A stretch of 64,000 nucleotides of DNA from Entomortierella parvispora (taxonomy: Eukaryota; Mortierellomycota; Mortierellomycetes; Mortierellales; Mortierellaceae): positions 186,001-250,000 of the forward strand of contig OY752153.1 in assembly GCA_963573315.1 (NCBI GenBank), read 5' to 3'. Position numbers and translations under genes: made by a program. Under the pieces are notes generated by a model that was given only the letters and a program-made list of their open reading frames with translations, ran no database searches and was not told where the DNA came from. Below, piece by piece: positions 44,174 through 55,702 of this stretch. Numbering within the stretch: the first letter of the stretch is position 1; each line of letters opens with the position of its first letter.

Positions 44174-45759
44174 GGTGTTGCGAAGCACGGAAAGAACAGG
44201 GGGACAGGTGTAGTGAGAGAGTGATGGTTGAAAGGAGTAAGCTTGAAAGCAGGGTGACGTCAGTGAATCCCACTGCACGGACCACCGTTTTACGCCCATG
44301 AGAGAGAGACGGAGCTAGCAATGGAGCGAGTGAAAGGTATATCCCTAGGATCTCGTCAAAAGTATCCTTGGGATTGGCTGCCGCGTTCGCATGGTTCCAT
44401 AGTATCGTGGCCCAGACTTTGGTTTTGTATCTTATGTGTTTATCACTTTTTCAGGCTTCATAACTTAGAGAATTGGTGGTTGAAGTCAGCAAGGGGCATG
44501 TGCACCAACCTGACGGAAGGTGTACGGTGCACCAGATGGCCACGATTCATCTGCAAAAAAGAGCCATGACAGGGAGTCCACCTGTGGGAATAGCAGAAGA
44601 AAAGGGGGTTCACGCTGATCTAGTAGGAAGAAACAATTACATTACCGGAGACTGACTCGGCGATCGTGGAGGCCGCAAAGATTTGGTGCCCCAGAGTAAC
44701 AAATATATCTCGGAAAGCAAGTTCAATCTACCACGTCAACTCCACGACATATTGGTTGGCCGAACAACGGACGTTGGAAGAACAAGGGAATAACATGATG
44801 TCTTGATATAAGGATTGATCATTGGAGGTAAACCGCTTGGCCTTTTCATCTCATTTTGACATTGTTAGCGCAAACCATAACAGGCATTTCTACGTTTCAG
44901 GGCCATGCATCCAACGGGCCGGTGTTCGTTGGGGAGCAGCTGGCGACAACATCTCAAGGCTAATGAAAATGGAGCCGACAAGGCTGGAGGCTAGGGTAGT
45001 CAGATGTCGAGCTCTTCACAAGCCATCCACGAACTGCTTTGTTTCAGGGTACGATTGAGGCGGAGATCGTGCTGTTTGTACTTCTGTGATCCAATTGTCC
45101 TCTGCAAGCGTAGACTTCAACTATTCAACAGATATCGCTGTACGAACTGGCCACCAACTGCCATGTCAAACAGTGGAAACGGGACCATCACTGGAATTTG
45201 GCTGGTGCCTCGTTGGGACCAAGGTCCTCATCAAGGCCAGTCTTGCTCGTAACGCCTTTGCAGAATTGGGGACAATGTCGACGTGCTGTGATTCCCAATT
45301 TGTCTGGGAAAAGTCTTGTGCGTTGTCAATCATGACTGGGCAAGATAAAAAAGGGAGGGCGTGTGAGATCGTGCCTGCTGGCGATGGTTGAAGACAGTCA
45401 TGCAGTTGAGAACGATACTTGCGTGTTGGTCATGAACTTTTGGACCTGAAAATGAGGATTAAAATTGTTGAGACACTGCTTCCCAAGCAAGTTTAGTTAT
45501 CTGATCGCTTTATTCAAGAGATTCCTCGTCTCATTTTTAAGAATAAAAAAGATCCAGGCCAGTGCAGCAGAAGATTCCTATCCATCGGAATTTTTACTCT
45601 GATTTCGTAAGGATGTAATTGGGCACAAAGCAGAATGCGAGGTTGCACCAAGAAATTGAAGAATGTTGTCCCAGCTCAACAGACACGCTTTTGAAGACGA
45701 GCTTCGCTCAAAAGGTATTCCACTTGCTCCTTTCCATCCCACATCTTCGAGGAATTACC
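44174..45759. other. Intergenic region between Crinkler and CotH genes
   Basis: About 1.6 kb, divergent upstream region of both genes. A plus-strand frame near 45086-45391 contains an orderly looking segment (LEFGWCLVGTKVLIKASLAR), but it has no start context or domain. No RNA gene was recognised. Confidence 0.5.
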
Positions 45760-47837
45760 ATGGTCCGTCTCCTAATCTTAGCCGCCTGTGCTGCCGTAGC
45801 GCTTGCTGATGGTAATAGCCTAATGCTTCGATTGCTCGTGTGATCTTCAGAAACAAAGGATCTGGCACTCATCGATAATTCTTACTCCCTTGCCCTCGTC
45901 TCAATCCTCAAACCCTTGCACCTTCTAGTTCACTTCAATGTCATCGGTCTCCGCCAAGACAACGTCGATGAGTTTGGAGTTCTGATTAACGGAAAGGTCA
46001 CAAAGCTCCAAACTTCCGCTGACGCATACCCACTCTGGTCAGCCAATATTGCCGGAGTGAACGCACCCCTCGCTTATCAGTACGTCCGTCTCGACAAAAA
46101 AGGCGGCGTAGCTGACAAAGAGAAGAAGCCACGCCATCTCCCCGCCGGTGCCGTCAGAACTGCCAATGATTTTTTCGATCGCTCAAACTCTATTCACGAG
46201 CTACCACCTTTGCCTCAAGTCTTTGACAACAAATGGACCCGGAACTCGCCTTTCTTCAGAGACGGCTATATTGGAAACCTGTTTCTCGAAGGTGACCAAA
46301 AAGCGTGGAATTATATGCACAGTGGTGGTGCCAAGTGGTGGAACCCCAAAGCAGCCACTGTCAAAGTCCAGTTCATTGGGTAAGAAGACCTGCCTCCAAG
46401 TTGATTTTTGCTTCCTACTGGGTTCATATCCCTCTCTCCGCGGATGATAACCAACATGCTACTGCACAATTTGACAGTGCCAACGAGAATGTCAAAGTCA
46501 GCGGTGCCGAGCTCAGACTCTCAGGTGGTCAGACACGATCGTACTCGAAACTGCCTTACAAGTTCAAGTTCCCCGATGGTCACAGGCTTCTTGACATTGA
46601 CATGCTCAAACTGCGTAGTGCAGAGACGGATCCTACTATGATTCGCGAAAAGCTTTACATCGATCTGCTCAATTCCCTTGGCGTTGCAGCACCGCAAGCC
46701 TCCTATGTGCGTGTCTTCTTTAACCATAAACCAGTCGGTTTGTACATTGCTGAAGAGATTATGCAAGACCACTGGGTCAAGGCTGTCATCCACGCGGACG
46801 ATGCAGACAAGTCGCAGATTGGCTCACTGTGGAAGATGGACGCCGATGATGGCCTTAAAGCAGACCTCCAGTACAAGGATAACAATGAAGATTCCTATCA
46901 CTTTGGCCACATCTACAAACGCCTCCAACCTGGCAGTAATACCAAGAAGGCCCCCATGCAAGACCTGATCAAGCTCATGGCTGATATCAAGAACTTCGAC
47001 CCCAAAGGCGAGAAAGACCCTGTAGGATACTGGGACAAACGAATCGATTTGGACATGTTCTTGAGATCCATGGCCATGGAATATCTGGCAGGCTTCTGGG
47101 ACGGCTATTGGACATCGAGCTCTAACTACCAGATGTACAACAACCCCATTACCAAGAAGTGGGATTGGCTCCCTGTGGACTATGATGACACCTTTGGTTC
47201 ATCCTACCCTCATGAGCTCGGTTCCTACCGCAATTTCCCTATGAAGACCCAGCCCGCAATGGTCCAGAAGCTCATCTTGCAGTCGCCTCAGATCAATGCC
47301 AAGTTTGAAGCCATCCTCAAGGATACTGTCAACTATGTATTCAAGCCACAGGCACTCTTGCCTCGAGTCGCCGCCTACAAAAACATGATCTTTGACGATG
47401 TGGCGTGGGACAGGAGTCTTCCAAAGTTGAATGCCAAAGGTGATTCTGAAGATTTCACGGTGCAAGACCTCACCAAAGGTGTCGCCGAGGGAAAGAAGGA
47501 TGATTTGGGTCTCAAGGGATGGATTGAGAAGCGCACTGCAGGTGTTGAAAAAGATTTCAAGTTCAAGGTTCTTGCTGGTACTCAGAGCAAAGTACAGCCC
47601 CATGTTGTGACCAAGCTCCAGTCGGCCTTTGGTATTCCCGACAAGGTCGAAAAGAGCACCGCCAAGGAGGAAAGTAGTCCTCCAGTCGCCAACGTTGACG
47701 AGACAAGTGGCAGTGGCGGCGACTTCAAGGTCGACAACCCTATTCAAACAGAGAAGAGCGCAAACTCTGCTATGCCCTTGAAGAGCGAGTGGACGACGTT
47801 TGTAGCCATGGCTGCCCTAATTCTCGCTGCACTCTAG
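45760..47837 (+). CDS. CotH-kinase family surface protein, probably GPI-anchored
   Basis: Three exons, 45760-45811, 45929-46379 and 46478-47837, join in frame to 620 residues. The first 17 residues form a signal peptide. The CotH core includes YSKLPYKFKF, a MIREKLYIDLLNSLGVAAPQ helix, SYVRVFFNHKPVGLYIAEE, GSLWKMDADDG, and WDWLPVDYDDTFG, whose acidic residues correspond to the metal-binding site of CotH kinases. The C-terminus has a Ser-rich linker and then a hydrophobic end (WTTFVAMAALILAAL), typical of GPI attachment. Bacterial CotH is an atypical protein kinase of spore coats. In Mucorales, CotH proteins act at the spore surface. The role here is inferred to be cell-surface or spore-coat. 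No lesion is seen. Confidence 0.88.
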
Positions 47838-48161
47838 TCAATAGCAATGATCGGCACAGCATTCAATACATTCTGTTAACAAAGTTCTACAGGGACGTTC
47901 GATTCTTGTCTTGCCCCTTGCCCTTCAAAGGATATCATTCCTTCTTAAGCAGAGGCCGCAAAATGTGGCGCGATCCTGCCTCTGGCGGGGGGACGGCGCA
48001 CGCGCGCCCTTTCGGTTTGAACTGACACGTCCTGATGTGACGCGAAAAGCGGGGGGTGTGAGAAATGGTCGAGGTGCACAGCCCATTGACGCACCTACTT
48101 CCTGCGCCTCACGGCCCAACCATCTCTTCCATCCATTCATCCAACTTTCATTTCAGTCTTG
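47838..48161. other. Short intergenic region
   Basis: 3' UTR of the CotH gene followed by a GC-rich stretch (47970-48060) and a CT-rich leader of the F-box gene. Nothing else is seen. Confidence 0.5.
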
Positions 48162-49568
48162 ATGAACATTCCTGAAATTCGTCTCGGCGTGGCTCCGTAC
48201 TTGGGTGTGCACGACCTGTGCGTCTGCGCGCAGGTCTGCAAGGATTGGAACCACACCTTCACTCCTTTTCTCTACGGCGAGATCAACACCAGGAATGCAG
48301 ATTCTCTCGGTGTCCTGCGCCATTGCGCTCATGCCCGCACGCTGCGACTCCTCATGAGCGATCCATTAGTCGAGAGTCTCCAGGCAGGACCAGTCACGCG
48401 AGTGACTGAGATGAGTATAACAGGAACCTGGGATCTCAGTCGCAAAGTCCCTTCGTCCTGGGTGTCGTTACTGCAGCGAAACCCTGAGATTGTCAAACTC
48501 ATTGTCCAAAAGATGCGGATCCATATCATGAAGGAGGTGGTGTCCCTCTGCCCAAACTTGGAAGAGCTCATCATCCTTGACTATAAATTCCGTCCTGACC
48601 CCCAAATTTCCAACGCCAGCAACAATGGGTTATCGTTCTGGAGGATTTGTGAAGGACAAAAAAAACTCAGGCTATATTTTGATAACTACGCGACGCCTCC
48701 TGGAAATCTCACCAAACCACGCGAAGCAAATCTACCCTTAATGCGACACTTGACTGTAGGACCTTCACTATCCTCTGTCTTCGATCAAATGCGACTCATC
48801 TCTGCCTGCACCAATCTCGAGAGTTTAGACTGGGACTTGTCAAAATCAATCCCCAATGACCCGTACCTGAGCTTGAATCTGATAAGGGATGTCTTTCAGT
48901 CTCTTCGCTCCCTTCAAGAGCTCAAGTTCCACGCGCCTTTGGCATTGGATTTTCCAGAAGCCAATTGGACTCGCAACTTGCTGGACTTCCTACCGCCTAT
49001 GAAGGGGTTTACAGATCCAGAATACAAACAAAATGGAGTAGGACTGGTTGAGGGGCCTTTGTCAAGGCACTTTGGAACTTTGGTTACGTTAGACATTAGA
49101 GGTTGGAGAGAGGTGACGAGCGAGAGCAATCATCTCATTCTGACATCGTGTCCCTGTTTGCAGATCTTCAGGTCCAAAGAATACGAGATCGGGCAGATCT
49201 CTCTGCTCAATGGGGTTTCCCTTGCTTCTGACAGCCATGTCAAGTCTGGATCTGGACCTCTGGGCTGGGTTTGCACCCGCCTTTCCACAATTGAGCTCGA
49301 ATTTGCCCATGAAACCCCCGAGAACAGCAGACTCATGTTTGACCAGCTATGTAGTATGAGGAAACTTTACATGGTGATCTTGACTGGACGCAAACCTGAG
49401 CTCATCCCCATGTTCATTTATTGGCACGATGAGGCCTCTACTAGATCGTGGAAGAGTGGTTCCTGCTATGGTGATGACGGCCTTAGTCCGTGGATGATGA
49501 CAACAGGATGTTACGTATTTGCACCTACTTTAGCAACATGGTTGGGACTCTTCAAGCTGGACAAATAA
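48162..49568 (+). CDS. F-box protein (468 aa)
   Basis: Intronless. The F-box covers residues 1-42: IPEIRLGVAPYLGVHDLCVC, then VCKDWNHTFTPFLYGEI, with the typical hydrophobic and Trp positions. The rest is LRR-like with irregular leucine-rich segments (NLEELIILDY, NLESLDWDLS, SLQELKFHAP, LVTLDIRGW). It is probably a substrate receptor of an SCF ubiquitin ligase. The target is unknown. It is not closely similar to the 8.8/24.4/27.1-kb family. It resembles the F-box protein at 58866-60689 in the N-terminal domain only. The start at 48162 follows a CT-rich leader. Confidence 0.82.
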   Translation: MNIPEIRLGVAPYLGVHDLCVCAQVCKDWNHTFTPFLYGEINTRNADSLGVLRHCAHARTLRLLMSDPLVESLQAGPVTRVTEMSITGTWDLSRKVPSSWVSLLQRNPEIVKLIVQKMRIHIMKEVVSLCPNLEELIILDYKFRPDPQISNASNNGLSFWRICEGQKKLRLYFDNYATPPGNLTKPREANLPLMRHLTVGPSLSSVFDQMRLISACTNLESLDWDLSKSIPNDPYLSLNLIRDVFQSLRSLQELKFHAPLALDFPEANWTRNLLDFLPPMKGFTDPEYKQNGVGLVEGPLSRHFGTLVTLDIRGWREVTSESNHLILTSCPCLQIFRSKEYEIGQISLLNGVSLASDSHVKSGSGPLGWVCTRLSTIELEFAHETPENSRLMFDQLCSMRKLYMVILTGRKPELIPMFIYWHDEASTRSWKSGSCYGDDGLSPWMMTTGCYVFAPTLATWLGLFKLDK

Positions 49569-50794
49569 AGTATGTAAGGGTACATAAACGCGAAACTGGG
49601 ACCGTGAGGGTAGTTTGGTGGCAGAGCGGCCGTCTCCCATGCACAACAGCATGGGGAGTCAAAGAAAACTGAAAAGTATTGCTGCAGGGAGAAGAAAAAG
49701 GAAGGACGACCTAAACATGAGCGCCGAAAACAAATGGCGCCTGTTCGAGAGCCTGCATTCAACGGAAATCTGTCGGCTGCTGGTAAGACCTTAGTTATTT
49801 CGATGTGTCCCTCAATGCCGCTGAAAGCAGGGGCAACAGCTTTTTGTCATGGAGGTCCACCATGTGAACCTTTGGTTGATCCATCTTTCGTCGCGCGCGC
49901 CATGTCTTGCGTGTTGGTTTAGATTAAAGCAGCAGGATGCCTTGGGTACATAGAAGGAAAGGGAGAGAGGATGGAGATAAGGAACGGACACGCCTGAATC
50001 ATCGCCATCAGCGACAACGTGTTTGTGAGCAAGGGAAGGGACAAACAAATAGAGCAATTTTTTTTTTTTTGGAGACGGGGTGGTCCGGACCAACTGCTCG
50101 TGAATCGTTCAATTGCTTGAGTGAAGATTCTTTCAGATCGGCTTAAATGGCAAGTGGGGCAAGAATAGCTCCTTAATACCATCAGAGTCGGTCTAGAGTG
50201 AACATCTTAGCCTTTAGGGATGACTGCGAACAGCCATCGCTCTTGGTTCGGGCTCGTGTCAACGAGAGAAATAGACGAACAAAAAAAGGCTCAATTGTCT
50301 TTTTCTTTCACGCCACGCATCCACGGATGCGTTGTGTCTTGTGCTAGACACATGGCCAGAAAAACAAAGACATCAAGGTGCAGTGATGGACAGGGGAATT
50401 CGCACACAACAGATAGAGAATGAATTAGCCGCGTTGTGGCCACGCAAAAACTCGGTTGTTCGATCTTTTCGATGGAAAGAAACAGACGACATTCACGCGT
50501 CCGATCCCCTGTTCAGTCAAAGCCGAGAGGTGTTCATCCCCCCATTGCCGCTGCCTTCCCGCCAACCGAGCAGACGACAGCGCGTTCGGACGAAGCAGGA
50601 GAACACAGAGTCGATCCTCTATCATTTCTCCCTCATCCTTATTAAGTTGTCATCCAACCACATCTCTTTTCCTTTTCTTCTCTTCTCTCTTCCTCACGCG
50701 CTTCTCTTTTCGTTCTTCTCTTTTATTACCCAAAGATCGACAATTCGACGCTCTTCTGCGACCATCAATACCATACTATTTATTTTTATACAAC
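49569..50794. other. Intergenic region with promoter of the methyltransferase gene
   Basis: No gene is supported. Near 49730-50180 there are short frames on both strands. From about 50560 to 50790 the sequence is very CT-rich, a usual leader before a start codon in this genome. The upstream extension of the next gene's frame has no conserved features and is left out. Confidence 0.5.
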
Positions 50795-53400
50795 ATGGGT
50801 CAGAACGCCTCAGGAGAAGAATTTTCAGCCGACGACAAGGAAGTCTTCCAGTCCTACCGGATCCCCGCTCGATCCTACAAGAAGAAAAACAGCACCCCAA
50901 ACCCCGCATCGGCCACCACGCCAGCTTCACCCACTACAAGCAGCCTTTCTCAGACCCGACAACAACGGCTCCGGTCTGGATCACTATCTTCCGGATTAGA
51001 CAAACATGGCCGCCGAGAGCGACCGATTTCCCACCCACCTTCAATCCTCTCCAGCTCTTCCTCCAATTCTTCTCTTAACCTTTCAATAATCCATGCAGCA
51101 GTCGCAGCCGGGTCTTCTCCAACCCCCTCGGTCTTTGGATACCCAGGACATTTTCAACCCCATAGCCCTTATCCTTTGCAACACCATCAATACACTGGTT
51201 TGATAAGCGCGCCCCTGCCCTATGGAGCAGGCGTTGGATCAGGTGGATCTTCGACAAGAACAAACAGCGGTTATTCGATCGGATCGGAACTCTGTGATCA
51301 CCAGCAACACTCTGTCGGATCTGGCCTCGGAAGAGCGACCTATGTCAATGGTAAAATTGTTGAAGTTGGCGCTCATGGAAGTCCAACCCCTGGATCGTCA
51401 CCTTCTATGGCTCCATTTTACGGGATACACGGCAGCTATACAGTCCAGGACTTTATGTCCTACCAGCAACAGCAACAGCAACAGTTCTTGGAGCAGCAAC
51501 AATTCGAATACCAGCAGATGCTTCTCCTTCAACAGCAGCAGCACCAACTCAAGCATCAATATCAGCACCAACAATTGCTCTTGCTTCAACAGCAGCAATT
51601 GGAACAACAGCAACAAGACCAATTACAGCACTCCTCCCTTGATCTCCCTACCCCCTCCCTTCCTACGTCTCCTCTTCTCTCGCAGCAAATCACGGGTGTG
51701 GTACTTCAGACAAAGTCTCGGCGGCCGGCGCGCCATCCAGATCGAGTCTCCCCCACAAACACGAGCGGCACTAGCACCGTTCAGGGCAGCCATGGAAGTC
51801 CGAAAATTCGACACCGAGGCAGTCCCTCGATCAACATTCCCTCGTCTCCGAGTGCACCTTCGGATTCCAACGGCCACCAGTACCGACGGCAAGGCACTTC
51901 TCGATACCCACAGCCGCCTTCCTCAGCGTCTAATGGTCCTCGTTCACCGACCATATCCACAGCCCAGTCCCTCAATTATAGTTCTTCTCCTGGCGGATCT
52001 GCATCAGCCAGCTCCAGTTACACGGGTGCAGCGTCTTCCTTCTCCAGCAGTGCCTCCTCTCACTACCACCCAATGCTCACTATGACCAACACCTCTCCCC
52101 CTTCCTCCTCATCATCTTCCTCCCTCTCAATGGCTACTGCTCCGATGCCTAGCTCTTCAACAACAACAGCAGCAGTAGCCGACTCGACACCAACGTCACC
52201 CAGCAAGGGCATGTCGTCCTCCAAGGGTTGCAACAAGGCAGGACTCTCTGTTGAGGAGATTGCAGCAAAGATCCTCCCTCCAAGGCGTCTTTTGGGCGGT
52301 CGAGAGTATTACCCAGACAAGACCCTACCATATCTTCTGCCTTGCGACGAACAGGAAAGCGAGAGGTAAACAAGAAGGAGGGACGCAAAAAAAAAGTAGA
52401 TTCTCCCTTATCTATGCATCTGACAAACACGCCATCTAACCTTTTCCTTTTGGGCGCACAAACAAATAGACTTTTGTTGCAGCACTACGTGATCCGATAC
52501 GCGTTTGGATCCAACGTAATTGCTCCCATTGACACGTCCATTGCGGGGAAGGTACTTGATTGTGCTTGTGGTCCTGGGACCTGGCTCATGGTAAGAAACC
52601 TCTTGCCTCTCATCCCTTAAATGTCGCTTGTCTCCCTCGGACTGGAGAGCCCGGGTTTGAGAAGTGATCTAATTCTCGTCTCTTTCCATCTTTTGTTTTT
52701 GGATCCATGTTCACAGGAGATGGCGACCGAGTTTGAGGACTTGGACTTCTACGGATTCGACATCTCGCCCATGTACCCGTCCGCAATCCACCCCAAGAAC
52801 GCACACTTTAGTATGGGCAACCTCCTCGACCCAGAGATCCCCTTCAGTTCTGATACTTTCCTGCTCGTCCATCAACGAAATATGCTCCTAGGATTAACCC
52901 AAGATGCCTGGCCAGGTGTGGTTCAAGATCTTTTCCGCTGTGTGATCCCTGGGGGTCAGGGATGGCTTCAACTCTGCGAAGTTGATCCCATCTGGTCTAG
53001 ACCGGGTCCAGTCTCACGATCAGTCCTCAAAATGTTGAACGAGACGGCTCAGAACAGGAACGTGGATGTGCTCTTGCCCCAGCAATTGGATCGAGTCTTG
53101 AGAGATGTTGGGTGTGAGAATGTCAAGATGATCATGGTCGAAATCCCTATTGGACCATGGGGAGGCAAGATTGGTTTGCTCTGGAGAGACGTTCTAAAGG
53201 CAGAGATGGAGGCCTTGAAACCCGTCGTCTTGCAGGCTGCCTTGGAGAACGCCGTGGCGGCAGGCGCGGACATTGCAGTCTGTGGGGCAGAGATGACTAC
53301 GGCAGAGGAATGGGAAGAAATGATGAACTCTGTCTGGGAGGAGATGGATCAGTATCGCACCTATTCACAGGTCTTTTTGGCCTATGGACAGAAGCCATAA
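50795..53400 (+). CDS. Class I SAM-dependent methyltransferase with long disordered head
   Basis: Exons 50795-52365, 52470-52590 and 52717-53400 join in frame to 791 residues. The start MGQNASGEEF fits the N-myristoylation pattern (Gly2, Ser6). Residues 20-520 are low-complexity: Ser/Pro-rich with Gln-rich blocks near 225-275. The catalytic part follows with LLLQHYVIRYAFGSNVIAPI, motif I VLDCACGPGTWLMEMA, an Asp ending motif II in YGFDISP, and GGQGWLQLCEVDP. This arrangement is common to fungal LaeA-like or UMTA-type methyltransferases. The substrate is unknown. A regulatory, membrane-tethered role is inference from the head. AATAAA is at 53451. It converges with ERG24. Confidence 0.85.
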
Positions 53401-53560
53401 TTAGCAGCATCCTCGGGAGGTTTTTTGTTCTTCCTTCCCTGCATCTCTTCAATAAAACACATAGAAATGGTCAAGAAACAAAACACGCTTATTTCAGAAT
53501 GGGGTTGGAATGCCAAAATGAACTTTTTAATGAGGAGGGTTTGCTTTTGAGGGGAGAGGT

Positions 53561-55148
53561 TTAGTAGATATAAGGGATGATGCGCCAGCGAACAGTCTCA
53601 CAGTACTTCTCCCAGTCCTTGCCATACTTCTTGTGGCACTTTTCCTCATCACGGAGCTCGCGATGGATCAGCAGGACCGCAAAGTAAATGGGGTAAAAGT
53701 AAGGGATGGGGCTTGAGAGACCACAGGGCAGGGACCAGGCCAATGCCATGAGCCAGTCGCCAAAGTAGTTGATGTGGCGAGCAGTGCCCCACCACCCGCT
53801 GATCAGCAATTTGGATCCAGAAGCGGTCTCCATATATTTGAGTCCTGTTCATGTCAACAAAAGAAAGGTTAACGGGTAATTCGCGAATACAACAGGCAGA
53901 TTGAATAAGAGAAGGAGAGGTGCCGCCTACCCTTGTTTTGAGGAGCATTAGCACCATAACGTCTAAAGCTGTCCTTCTGGAGGTTGGCGCCTCTGAAGAT
54001 GTAATATCCCACGCACTGGGTGGCGATAACAATCAGGGTATGCGTCAAGCTCATGTCGACAGGGAAGGTAGCCAAGAAACGGGCCTGCAAGGAATAGTTC
54101 ATGGGCAACCAGGTCAAGAGACCATTGGCAAGCATGAAGCCAAACCCATCGGTCGTGATATCCATAGTTGTCAAGACCGAGGACTCGTTCCAAAGAGAGT
54201 CGACGACGTAAAAAGTTTCAAAAACCAAGACCGCAACCATCGAGTTGGTGATACGGCCAAGATCGTGCCACTGCTGGCAAGCCATGCCAAAATTCAGGAT
54301 GATCCAGCCGATAAGACCAGGACGGAGCTCGATAAAGTACTTGATGTCAAAGGTCGAGTCGGCAGACGCGCTGAAGCGAGGGTTGAGCTCACGACCAAGG
54401 ACAAACTATTGGGTGACAGAGAATGAATGAGAACAAAAACATGGGTCAGGTTGGCAAGCGAAGGGGAGGGTCTGCAAAGGACTGAATGCAAGATGTTTAC
54501 GTCGTAGATCTTGTTGCCAGTGTTTCCACCGCAGGCGAGGATCTTTTCTTGGCCATTCTCGTCAGGAAGGAAGGACCAAATGTAAACAAAGATCGACACG
54601 CCAAAGGTCCAGATCAACGAGGCAGTGATCAAGCCGACGAAATGGCTGTGCAGGAACAGGAAGGGCTCAACACCCTTGGTCATCAACGTGGCAACGGCCA
54701 GGACGGCGATCAACATCAACGTCCGGAGAGCATTGACCTTGTACTTGAGTTTGTAGTTAGCACGGTCCTTGGTCAAAGGGCTGCCACCCACACCTCCGAC
54801 GACGGCACCCTCAACGACGTGACCAGGGATGACAAAGTAGCAGACAAAGAGGAACACCATGAAGTACGAGTACAAATCAAAGGCCTCGCGATCCCAGGTA
54901 GAGAGGAGGAAGTGGAGGAGATCCCTGGGATAGTTGGCAAAGTTCGAGTCCAACGCTGGCCAGTATCCATCGGTCTTGGTCCAGTTGAGGGGAGGGCAAC
55001 CAAACTCGGCGCGGCAATTGAAGTAGAGGCCATAGGTGATCAGGGGCAGCGCAATAAGCATGCCCACGGCTCCAGGCGGACCGAGGAACTCATACTCTGG
55101 CTTTGGGTTGGGTGGCGTGCGCCTGAAAGAGGCGACCTTGGCAGGCAT
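53561..55148 (-). CDS. ERG24: Delta(14)-sterol reductase (ergosterol pathway)
   Basis: Reduces the C14-15 double bond of sterol intermediates after C14 demethylation, using NADPH, in the endoplasmic reticulum membrane. Exons 55148-54501, 54405-53931 and 53844-53561 join in frame to 468 residues. About eight or more hydrophobic segments are visible. Family motifs are the N-terminal [28 protein letters not shown], and near the C-terminus [34 protein letters not shown] and WRIIPYIY at the end. The GWWG and FLGPPG features favour ERG24/lamin-B-receptor type over the C24 reductase ERG4, which is related. The gene is the target class of morpholine fungicides (family knowledge). It diverges from RRP6. 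Confidence 0.93.
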
Positions 55149-55702
55149 GGGTGTAGTATGTATGTGTATGTAGGTACAGGGAGGTGGGGTGAGTGTCTAT
55201 AGTCTGATGAGGATGGATGGGTTCTTTATAGAGGTGTGGTTTGCATGAACGGGCTGTTGGGCTGACAACGGATGAGATGGCCTGAGAGATGGGTTGGCCA
55301 ATGACGAGGAGAATGAATGAAGAGAAGCCCGGGAAGCACAAGAGCGGGATGGAGAGCAGGAAAAGAGAGAGAGAGAAAGAGGAGGAAGAACAGGATCTCC
55401 ATTCACCGCGGCTGGAGGGTGATCAGGCCACTCTTGCTCTCAGGCCACTCAGCTCGGATTGCAGGCGCACACACACCTCAGGCCACTTTGCCCACATCAC
55501 ATCCCTCTGCACTGTCGCAGGGACTGCAGCCACAAAACGCCACCAAATTCGGACGCAAGTCACGTGCACCGCATTTTGTGTTTTCTTTTTTTTTTTTCTT
55601 TTTTTTGAGCTGAAGCGGCATGAATGAATGCATGTCCCTTGTCGCTGTGCACTCCTCCCCTCCCCTCTCCTTTCTCCCCTTTATCAAAAAAGCAATTGCA
55701 TA
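55149..55702. promoter_or_regulatory. Divergent promoter region of ERG24 and RRP6
   Basis: Only 554 bases separate the two start codons. The region contains two CAGGCCACT repeats near 55425-55490, GA-rich and T-rich stretches (55580-55607), and a CT-rich leader before RRP6. No further gene is seen. Confidence 0.55.

Noticed and set aside
45086..45391. Plus-strand frame of 101 codons upstream of the CotH gene
   Set aside because: Some ordered looking segments, but no signal peptide, splice partners or family match; it may be eroded coding sequence but cannot be supported.
51398..51622. Leucine-rich minus-strand frame
   Set aside because: It is the complement of the CAG/CAA polyglutamine stretch of the methyltransferase gene and not a real membrane protein.
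53920..55202. Plus-strand frames opposite ERG24
   Set aside because: They are charged shadow translations of the membrane-protein exons, with no domain or start context.
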